Shown here in pieces: positions 55,731-64,000 of a stretch of DNA of 64,000 nt; the first letter of the stretch is position 1; every line of letters starts with the position of its first letter. This DNA comes from Marchantia polymorpha subsp. ruderalis (taxonomy: Eukaryota > Streptophyta > Marchantiopsida > Marchantiales > Marchantiaceae). Under the pieces are notes generated by a model, which was not told where the DNA came from, did not search any database, and saw nothing but the letters and a program-made list of their open reading frames with translations. The position numbers were made by a program, and so were the translations under genes. The stretch spans positions 10,069,501 to 10,133,500 of the forward strand of contig AP031355.1 of assembly GCA_037833965.1 (NCBI GenBank), given 5' to 3'.

Positions 55731-57249
55731 CCAGGGCCTTCGAGGCGAGGAGATACGAGCAGGGAGTGTGCGGAGGCCACACTATCGGCGGGTAATCCGC
55801 CGGTAGATGCGCCTTCGGCGGTAGGGCCTCAGGGCCAAGGGACATCGGGCGAGCGGCCCCCGGCCATGTCGCCTTTGGCGATGGACGTCCGCGGTGCTAC
55901 GCCTGCGGCGGACAAGGCGCCGGCATTTGCGCCTGCGCACAGGCCAAGCACAGCCCCCGCGGACCGATCAAGGGAGCAGCAACAGACGGAGGAGCGGAGT
56001 GACTGTCCGCGGGATGAAATTTCGATGCGCGATGCGCAATCAAACCCCGCGCAGCCACCCTCCGCTCGATCGCCTTCGGCGGCGGGCGTCGGCGGCAGAG
56101 AGGACACGGTAGACAACCAACAAGCGAGCGGCGGGGATGCCGCACTGGCACATTCGCCTACCGCCTTAGACATTTTGGCGAAGAGCAGCGAGGCTGCAGC
56201 CGTGCCTTCGCAGGCAGCACACGTCGACGACGTGCAGCCCCACTCGGGTCAGTCGCCGACGCAATCAATGGCGACTGAAATTCTCCACTCGGATGATGAC
56301 GACGGAGGCTCCACCGAAGAAATGTAAGGAGCAGGGGACACCGAGGAGGAGGAGGAGGAGATTGTTGGAGCGCCGGCGGCGGCGCTCTCTGAGCAGGTGA
56401 TTCCGTTGCTGAGGTACTTGGATCGCAAAGTCGATAAATACGCCGACCCACTTCAGCCGGGATCCTATATCGAGTTAGTGCGTAGGCGGACTCGCACTAA
56501 AGTCCACACCCAGCAAGCTACTAGCTAGGGTGGACCAGGAGTTGAGGGAATTGAAGGAGAAGCATGAATGCTTGTGGGGTAAGTATAAACTTAATCAGAA
56601 ATTCTACAAGTACTCCGAGAAGGTGAGGGATGGGAAACTGGAAGAGCTCACCAAGGAGCAGGTGAAGGTCACAGAAGCACTAATTTCTGAGCAGGCCCAG
56701 AATCGGATTTTGTCAGAGGAGCTCGTGCGACAGACGCGGTTGTTGGAACAGTGTCAGCTCGCACGGCAGGCGGATGAAGAGGTAATCCGCAGGCTACAGT
56801 CAGAGTGTGGCGAATTGAGAGCGCAACGTGCTGAGGCCGAATCGCAATTAGTGATAGTTGAAGAGGATCGCAGGAAGGAGGCAGATCGCACAAAGGGGGA
56901 GACGGCGAGGCGTGTCGCCCACTGTCTCAAGGGCTACGCCCACTGGGAAGTGAAGGCGCAGGAGAAACTCACACTGCGTGAGTTTGAACTTCGCGCAGCC
57001 GGGTTGTTGTCAAGCGACAGTAGGAGTCGGCGGAAGGTAGCAAAGAAGCTCGATGCTTTTCTGTCAAAGGCGCAGGATACCATGTCCGCCCTCGAAGTGG
57101 AGGTGTCCGCGGCGTTGCAGCGATTGGGACTGCGCAGTCAAGCGGAAGACTGGCAGGGTAGGGAGCTAGTGCGCGGCAGTCCGCCGCGTAGGAGACGTAG
57201 CACAGGTTCCGCGGAGTGTAGTGTAGCGTGGTTCCGTGCAGGCGTGTAG
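55731..57249 (+). pseudogene. aORF copy J: C-terminal half, stop and frameshift
   Basis: Begins directly after the LTR inside the middle region (PGPSRRGDTSREC). TAA at 56325-56327 interrupts after STEEM. One extra C at about 56508 (CACACCCAGC where intact copies have CACACCAGC) shifts frame before the coiled coil. The coiled-coil frame is then open from about 56530 to the natural stop at 57247-57249, inside the following LTR1. The end of the protein (RRRRSTGSAECSVAWFRAGV) is the same as in copy D. Confidence 0.8.
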
Positions 57250-58257
57250 CGTAGTGCAGTGTAGTGCTAGTTAGGACTTAGAAGGTATAAAATAGTTCCA
57301 GGCGTTTTGCCTGGGGTTCTTTCCCATCAGAAGTGCAGATCAGGAACCCATTTCCTTTGCGTGTTTGTGTCCTTAAGTTCTGTCACCACGCACGAGGAGT
57401 TACAACTTAGCGTTCCGCATTTTGTAACTGAAGGCCTTCGGCCGAATGTTCAGAGCTAGTACATTGGTTAGAGACTTGAGTAGTTCGGAACTGCACCTGC
57501 GGGTGACTGCCGATGCTCAGAGCCAGTGACTAGTTAGATACTTGAACAGTTTCGCCCCTACACCTTCGAGTGTTTCTTTCTGATTGTACTCCTTTGGGAT
57601 TTTTCCCCTGAATGCCAAAGTGAAGTTTTGCTACTTCGTGTAAGCCTTGGTGGTAAATTCAGGTTACGCTGCAGCAGGTGCCTTGAGGGTAACCCCTGTA
57701 GTAGTTCTGGGAATGACAAGTGCCTGAGAATTCAAACTCTTCAATAGACTGTTGTTGTGTTACTGGAATGTTTCACAGTGAGTCCTTCAGTGCGGACCTG
57801 TGTTCTCTGCGCGTTTTGTGAGTTGAGAGTGTTGTTCACCGCGTCTGAGTGACTTCGATCCGAAGTAGGCAGTCCAAACCGGGTTTCCTACACTAGTAGC
57901 AAGCTAGTGGAAGTGTTGTAAAAGCCGGAGTTGGAAGTCACTACCCGCAGCTTCGCAGAGTGTACTCTTGAGAGACTTTCCCCCTGAAATCTTGAAGTAG
58001 AGGTCCTAACGGATCTCTGGGTTGTGTTTCTGTAGTTTCAGGTGTGTGTGTGTGTGTGTTACGCTGCACTGTGCGACCTCCGAGTGCGCTTCGAGTGGAC
58101 ACTTGCAGTATTTCTGGGAGTGACAGTCGCCTGAGAATTCAAACTCCTCAATAGTCTGTTAAAACGTGACACTTTGTACCCTGTGTGTTCCTCTGTCCCT
58201 GTGGGTTCGACCTTTCTACCACTATATTGCAGTTTTAGCCTTTAGTGGGTTATTACA
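57170..58257 (+). mobile_element. LTR1 copy downstream of aORF copy J
   Basis: Complete LTR1, 1.088 kb (TGCGCGGCAG ... GGGTTATTACA). The GT tract is at about 58041-58059. It ends against aORF copy L, which lies on the other strand. Confidence 0.85.
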
Positions 58258-58980
58258 TGTTGGCTCGTCAGCCAAACTCTCTTCTGCTTCCGGCCTGCTG
58301 TCCGGTTCAACGCGCCGTTCAGTTGGCCTTCCTTCCGCTTGTCGGCCTTCAGTCATCCGACTTGCAGTCGGCCGACTGTCAGTCCGTCCATCTCCTCCCG
58401 AAGGCCGTGGTGCCTTCTGTGCAGAGGTATCTGCCGTCTTCCCTAGAATCTGAGCGATTATCTCTTCCTGTGTGAGATTCCGCCGGGTCGGAGTTCGCCC
58501 GGTCTCCTCAGTACCAGTTGGCATTTTGCGTGCCCTCTGTTTTGGTCGACTATGAGGCTCGGGGGTGGGCCGACCACGAGTCGGCGCAGCTGGCACTTCC
58601 GGCTGCCTGTCCTCAGGTCTCTCATCCCACTTCCGCTTTCGCGGAATGCGCTCACTTCGACGTTCTTCTGCTGCTCTTGCTGGAGCCGGAGCCGGAGGCG
58701 TACTGGCAGGTTCCTCGTCCGGATCCGTGTCTACTTCTGCCTCCCTCGAATATCTACCTGGATAGTTCCGGGTCAGCTGCGGAAACCGTGTTTTCTCAGC
58801 ATTTGTCAAACATCCCATCGCCCGATAAAACACGATTAAGTAAGGCGATAGATGATTGAGGGTTCCTCCCTTCTCTTCTTGCGCATGTTGGCGCGTCACC
58901 TTCCACAGGAGCCGTGCCCAATGCACTGGAGCTCCTGACAACACTAGCTCCACAAATTCTACCTGCCAACCATGCATGTA
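58258..58980 (-). pseudogene. aORF copy L: subfamily 3 fragment
   Basis: Open minus-strand frame of about 240 codons with aORF landmarks in diverged form: WQVEFVELVLSGAPVHWARL, HAQEEKGGTLNHLSPYL, RNYPGRYSREAEVDTD, RIPRKRKWDERPED, then TRRNLTQEEIIAQIL. The low-complexity part is short in HRR units and rich in SRPTASR/EGRPTERR types. Both ends are cut, by LTR1 at 58257 and by TTTAGGG repeats at about 58990. Confidence 0.75.
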
Positions 58981-58989
58981 AGCGGTCTT

Positions 58990-59046
58990 GGTCGGGTTTA
59001 GGGTTTAGGGTTTAGGGTTTAGGGTGGGTTTAGGGTTTAGTGGGTT
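58990..59046 (+). repeat. Interstitial telomere-type repeats (TTTAGGG)n
   Basis: About five perfect TTTAGGG units plus variants lie between aORF copy L and a truncated LTR1. This is the usual land-plant telomere unit. A weaker TTAGGG-like run is at 54640-54660. Confidence 0.85.
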
Positions 59047-59047
59047 A

Positions 59048-60124
59048 GTCCGCCGCGCAGGAGACGTAGCACAGGTTCCGCGGAGTGTAGTGTAGCGTGG
59101 TTCCGTGCAGGCGTGTAGCGTAGTGCAGTGTAGTGCTAGTTAGGACTTAGAAGGTATAAAATAGTTCCAGGCGTTTTGCCTGGGGTTCTTTCCCAAACTC
59201 AGAAGTATAGATCAGGAACCCATTTCCTTTGCGTGTTTGTGTCCTTGAGTTCTGTCACCACGCACGAGGAGTTACAACTTAGCGTTCCGCATTTTGTAGC
59301 TGAAGGCCTGCGGCCGAATGTTCAGAGCTAGTACATTGGTTAGAGACTTGAGTAGTTCGGAACTGCACCTGCGGGTGACTGCCGATGCTCAGAGCCAGTG
59401 ACTAGTTAGATACTTGAACAGTTTCGCCCCTACACCTTCGAGTGTTTCTTTCTGATTGTACTCCTTGGGATTTTTCCCCTGAATGCCAAAGTGAAGTTTT
59501 GCTACTTCGTGTAAGCCTTGGTGGTAAATTCAGGTTACGCTGCAGCAGGTGCCTTGAGGGTAACCCCTGTAGTAGTTCTGGGAATGACAAGTGCCTGAGA
59601 ATTCAAACTCTTCAATAGACTGTTGTTGTGTTACTGGAATGTTTCACAGTGAGTCCTTCAGTGCGGACCTGTGTTCTCTGCGCGTTTTGTGAGTTGAGAG
59701 TGTTGTTCACCGCGTATGAGTGACTTCGATCCGAAGTAGGCAGTCCAAACCGGGTTTCCTACACTAGCAGCAAGCTAGTGGGAGTGTTGTAAAAGCCGGA
59801 GTTGGAAGTCACTGCCCGCAGCTTTGCCGAGTGTGCTCGCGAGAGACTCCCCCCTGAAATCTTGAAGTAGAGGTCCTAACGGATCTCTGGGTTGTATTTC
59901 TGTAGCTTCAGGTGTGTGTGTGTGTGTTACGCTGCACTGTGCGACCTCCGAGTGCGCTCCGAGTGGACACTTGCAGTATTTCTGGGAGTGACAGTCGCCT
60001 GAGAATTCAAACTCATCAATAGTCTGTTAAACGTGACACTTTGTACCCTGTGTGTTCCTCTGTCCCTGTGGGTTCGACCTTTCTACCACTATATTGCAGT
60101 TTTAGCCTTTAGTGGGTTATTACA
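59048..60124 (+). mobile_element. LTR1 copy, first bases missing
   Basis: LTR1 from GTCCGCCGCGCAGG to TTATTACA at 60124, lacking the first ~10 bp, which are replaced by telomere-type sequence. It is followed directly by aORF copy K. Confidence 0.8.
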
Positions 60125-61705
60125 GCCAGACCCTCCGGCGCACCACGCGCCGCGATTTGCGCCTTCGGCGCCAGGGCCTTCGAGCCGAGGAGATACGAGC
60201 AGGGAGTGTGCGGAAGCCACACCATCGGCGGGTAATCCGCCGGTAGATGCGCCTTTGGCGGTAGGGCCTCAGGGCCAAGGGACATTAGGCGAGCGGCCCC
60301 CGACCATGTCGCCTTTGGCGATGGATGTCCGCGGCGCTACGCCTGCGGCGGACAAGGCGCCGGCATTTGCGCCTGCGCACAGACCAAGCACAGCCCCGCG
60401 GGCCGATCAAGGGAGCAGCAACTGGCGGAGGAGCGGAGTGACTGTCCGCGGGATGAATTTTCGGTGCGCGATGCGCAATCAAACCCCGCGCAGCCACCCT
60501 CAGCTCGATCGCCTTCGGCGGCGGACGTCGGCGGTAGGGAGGATACGGTAGACGATCAACAAGCGGGCGGCGGGGATGCAGCACGGGCACATTCGCCTAC
60601 CGCCTTAGACATTTTGGCGAAGAGCAGCGAGGCTGCAGCCGTGCCTTCGCAGGCAGCACACGTCGACGAGGTGCAGCCCCACTCGGGTCAGTCGCCAACG
60701 CAATCAATGGCGACTGAAATTCTCCACTCGGATGATGACGACGGAGGCTCCACCGAAGAAATGTCAGGAGCAGGGGACACCGAGGAGGAGGAGGAGGAGG
60801 AAATTGTTGGAGCGCCGGCGGCGGCGCTCTCTGAGCAGGTGATTCCGTTGCTGAGGTACTTGGATCGCAAAGTCGATAAATACGCCGACCCACTTCAGCC
60901 GGGATCCTACATCGAGTTAGTGCGTAGGCGGACTCGCACTAAAGTCCACACCCAGCAAGCTACTAGCTAGAGTGGACTAGGAGTTGAGGGAATTGAAGGA
61001 GAAGCATGAATGCTTGTGGGGTCAGTATAAACTCAATCAGAAATTCTACAAGTACTCCGAGAAGGTGAGGGATGGGAAACTGGAAGAGCTCACCAAGGAG
61101 CAGGTGAAGGTCACGGAAGCACTAATTTCTGAGCAGGCCCAGAATCGGATTTTGTCAGAGGAGCTCGTGCGACAGACGCGGTTGTTAGAACAGTGTCAGC
61201 TCGCACGACAGGCGGATGAGGAGGTAATCCGCAGGCTACAGTCAAAGTGTGGCGAATTGAGAGCGCAACGTGCTGAGGCGAATCGCAATTAGTGGTAATT
61301 GAAGAGGATCGCAGGAAGGAGGCAGATCGCACAAAGGTGGAGACGGCGAGGCGTGTCGCCCACTGTCTCAAGGGCTACGCCCACTGGGAAGTGGCGGCGC
61401 AGGAGAAACTCACACTGCGTGAGTTTGAACTTCGCGCAGCCGGGTTGTTGTCAGGCGACAGTAGGAGTCGGCGGAAGGTAGCAAAGAAGCTCGATGCTTT
61501 TCTGTCGAAGGCGCTGGATACCATGTCCGCCCTCGAAGTGGAGGTGTCCGCGGCGTTGCAGCGATTGGGACTGCGCAGTCGAGCAGAAGACTGGCAGGGT
61601 AGGGAGTTAGTGCGCGGCAGTCCGTCGCGCAGGAGACGTAGCACAGGTTCCGCGGAGTGTAGTGTAGCGTGGTTCCGTGCAGGCGTGCAGTGTAGTGTTA
61701 GGTAG
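60125..61705 (+). pseudogene. aORF copy K: C-terminal half with three frameshifts
   Basis: Starts inside the middle region just after the LTR. A missing base near 60395 (GCCCCGCGGG for GCCCCCGCGG) shifts the frame; the acidic patch and LLRYLDRKVDKYADPLQPG are then read from about 60464. The same extra C as in copy J occurs near 60948, followed by TAG codons near 60968 and 60979. A further missing base near 61280 (GAGGCGAATC) breaks the coiled coil, which resumes at 61292 and runs to the stop at 61705 inside LTR1. Confidence 0.8.
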
Positions 61706-62692
61706 GACTTAGAAGGTATAAAATAGTTCCAGGCGTTTTGCCTGGGGTTCTTTCCCATCAGAAGTGCAGATCAGGAACCCATTTCCTTTGCGTGTTTGTG
61801 TCCTTGAGTTCTGTCACCACGCACGAGGAGTTACAACTTGGCGTTCCGCATTTTGTAGCTGAAGGCCTTCGGCCGAATGTTCAGAGCTAGTACATTGGTT
61901 AGAGACTTGAGTAGTTCGGATCTGCACCTGCGGGTGACTGCCGATGCTTAGAGCCAGTGACTAGTTAGATACTTGAACAGTTTCGCCCCTACACCTTCGA
62001 GTGTTTCTTTCTGATTGTACTCCTTTGGGATTTTTCCCCTGAATGCCAAAGTGAAGTTTTGCTACTTCGTGTAAGCCTTGGTTGTAAATTCAGGTTACGC
62101 TGCAGCAGGTGCCTTGAGGGTAACCCCTGTAGTAGTTCTGGGAATGACAAGTGCCTGAGAATTCAAACTCTTCAATAGACTGTTGTTGTGTTACTGGAAT
62201 GTTTCACAGTGGGTCCTTCAGTGCGGACCTGTGTTCTCTGCGCGTTTTGTGAGTTGAGAGTGTTGTTCACCGCGTAGGAGTGACTTCGATCCGAAGTAGG
62301 CAGTCCAAACCGGGTTTCCTACGCTAGCAGCAAGCTAGTGGAAGCGTTGTAAAAGCCGGAGTTGGAAGTCACTACCCGTAGCTTCGCTGAGTGTACTCTT
62401 GAGAGACTTCCCCCCTGAAATCTTGAGTAGAGGTCCTAACGGATCTCTGGGTTGTGTTTCTATAGTTTCAGGTGTGTGTGTGTGTGTGTGTGTGTTACGC
62501 TGCACTGTGCGACCTCCGAGTGCGCTCCGAGTGGACACTTGCAGTATTTCTGGGAGTGACAGTCGCCTGAGAATTCAAACTCCTCAATAGTCTGTTAAAT
62601 GTGACACTTTGTACCCTGTGTGTTCCTCTGTCCCTGTGGGTTCGACCTTTCTACCACTATATTGCAGTTTTAGCCTTTAGTGGGTTATTACA
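61611..62692 (+). mobile_element. LTR1, 5' LTR of the gypsy element with gag
   Basis: Complete LTR1, 1.082 kb, TGCGCGGCAG to GGGTTATTACA. GT tract at about 62472-62494. This copy is followed by a PBS and gag, which identifies LTR1 as a gypsy LTR. It also serves as the downstream LTR of aORF copy K, as in a tandem array of elements sharing LTRs. Confidence 0.9.
61717..61724 (+). promoter_or_regulatory. TATA box in LTR1 U3
   Basis: TATAAAAT in the context GAAGGTATAAAATAG, about 106 bp after the LTR start. The same box is present in every plus and minus LTR1 copy of the window. Confidence 0.6.
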
Positions 62693-62714
62693 TAAGAAGC
62701 CGACAACTTCTTTT

Positions 62715-62731
62715 TGGCGCCGCTGCCGGGG
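62715..62731 (+). promoter_or_regulatory. Primer binding site, tRNA-Asp type
   Basis: TGGCGCCGCTGCCGGGG is complementary to the 3' end of plant tRNA-Asp (ending ...CCCCGGCAACGGCGCCA) with one mismatch. It begins 22 bp inside the LTR end, slightly farther than usual. Confidence 0.75.
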
Positions 62732-62778
62732 ACAGTTGCGTCAACACCGGGGTTTTTACGAGCAGCCATGCTCGGTGA

Positions 62779-64000
62779 ATGTCGACTGGAGCTAGCGGGA
62801 GCAACCTAAGTGCGAGAGCTGTCCGCAGGTTCCGACGAGATTCAGAGAAGGCCGTGGAAGAGACACAGCGTCAAAACAAGAAAACACCAAAAAGAGTACC
62901 TAAGCCTAGTTCGGCCGACATCCTTGGGGAACCTACCCCCGGCGACTCGGAACCAAACTTGGTGCTTACAGTTTTACTAGATATTCCTTGCACGGACCCT
63001 CCTCGTGATTTAGAACCGACCGCCCGAGAACCGTCGACAGACACACCGATGGCGGACGGACAAGCCAATGTGCGGCTACCTCAGCCGATTACTAAACATT
63101 CCTACCCAAAGTATAAAGGGAGTGGGGATGACGACGATGCAGATTCATACATCAAGTTGTTCGAATCGGTGTCCATTGCCAATCGCGAGATCGTAGACGA
63201 CGACCGACTAAGGATCTTTCCAAGCCTTCTGCGGAAGAAAGCGAGAAGTTGGTACAATCACGAGAGCATCGATCCGACTGGGTTGACAACATGGGCCCAG
63301 CTGAAGGAGAAGTTCCTTCGCCGCTTCCGCGAGCTCGGCTACGACAGTCGGGTATTGACAAAGTTACGTAATTTGCAGTGAGAGAAGAAGGAGAGTCTGC
63401 GTGACTACACTGAGAGATTTCTGGACCTCCTTGACAGAATACCGAAAACAGGACCAGGGTCCCCTTTCTCGGTACAACAAGCTGTGGATTGGTACGTGAC
63501 CGGCTTAACTCGGGAGATGGAGACTTTTTGCCGACGCAGCAAGTGCGACACTATTGAGGATGTGATTGCATCGGCAGAAGCCTTCGAGACTTCCACTCTC
63601 AACCGAAGAGGGAGAGAGAGACGGGAGTCAAAGGAGCAAAAACCGAAGGGGGGGCGAAGACGACGCAGAGGTACAACTCCGTCATCGGAAGAATCGTCTT
63701 CGGACGAGAACCGTTCCTTATCCGAAGAAGAGGAAACCTCATCGTCAGAGGAAGAGAAGAAGAGGAAGAAGCATGGGGCAGCGAAGAAGAAGGGCACCCG
63801 ACGAGTGACTACGGACAGAGCGCCGGGAGACATAGCCTCGAAGATGGAGACCCTTGTGAAGGACTTCGCCGACCTCAAGGTTCAAGTGGTAGGCGGCCAT
63901 GATCGCCGAAAATCACCCGGGAGAGTGCGAGCGAACTTGTGGTGCACTACGTGCGGAGCGGTGGGACATGCAAACACCGAGTGCCTTACCACCCGTCCGT
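62779..64000 (+). CDS. Ty3/gypsy gag with one internal stop, runs off the window
   Basis: The frame starts MSTGASGSNLSARAV and is open for 200 codons to a TGA at 63379-63381, then continues in the same frame to the window end. Gag core: YKGSGDDDDADSYIKLFES, RKKARSWYNHE, TWAQLKEKFLRRFRELGY, LRDYTERFLDLLDRIP, VDWYVTGL; then a basic and Ser/Glu-rich linker and a zinc knuckle CTTCGAVGHANTEC (CX2CX4HX4C). The core is typical of the retrotransposon Gag family that packages element RNA. Protease and pol would follow outside the window. The TGA sits where a Trp or Arg codon is expected, so this copy is probably defective. Confidence 0.85.

Overview
The window is nuclear DNA of a land plant. The evidence is an intact eight-exon ferric-chelate reductase (FRO) gene with GT-AG introns, a UDP-glycosyltransferase remnant, plant-type Ty3/gypsy and Ty1/copia retroelements, a tRNA-Asp type primer binding site, a tRNA-Val(AAC)-like sequence and interstitial TTTAGGG repeats. 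The FRO introns are all short (99-211 bp), which would fit a compact-intron genome such as a lycophyte like Selaginella. The genus is an inference and cannot be settled from the sequence alone.

Layout. (1) 1-10.2 kb: GC-rich retrotransposon debris, minus strand. Three copies of one cassette occur here: a ~1.24 kb leader block starting TGTGGTACCCCAC, then a ~1045-codon open frame of unknown function (called aORF here), then a ~1.09 kb LTR (LTR1, TG...CA, TATA box, variable CA microsatellite). (2) 10.2-15.06 kb: an unrelated, decayed gypsy element (LTR, PBS-like site, gag, zinc knuckle, protease) flanked by leader-block pieces. (3) 15.1-20.85 kb: a satellite-like array of about 20 tRNA-like sequences at ~200 bp spacing. 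It contains two head-to-head segments and ends in a tRNA-Val-like sequence. (4) 20.9-27 kb: AT-rich intergenic DNA with a diverged duplication and one long perfect hairpin. (5) 27.1-30.3 kb: the FRO gene. (6) 31.4-32.6 kb: the UGT pseudogene. (7) 32.6-36.5 kb: intergenic DNA with a diverged inverted repeat. (8) 36.5-37.6 kb: a copia pol fragment broken by LTR1. (9) 37.6-62.7 kb: a nested, partly mirror-image pile of LTR1s, leader blocks and aORF copies from at least three subfamilies. (10) 62.7-64 kb: PBS and gag of the gypsy element that owns LTR1.

How the parts fit. LTR1 is immediately followed by a tRNA-Asp-like PBS and a Gag frame, so it is the LTR of a gypsy element. The aORF lies in sense orientation directly before LTR1 and its stop codon falls inside the LTR. 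I infer that it is an additional 3' ORF of that element. The protein has an N-terminal globular region, a basic/proline-rich low-complexity middle and a coiled-coil C-terminus. Almost every copy carries premature stops, frameshifts or deletions; copy D (42841-39704) is nearly intact. FRO is the only intact host gene I can support.
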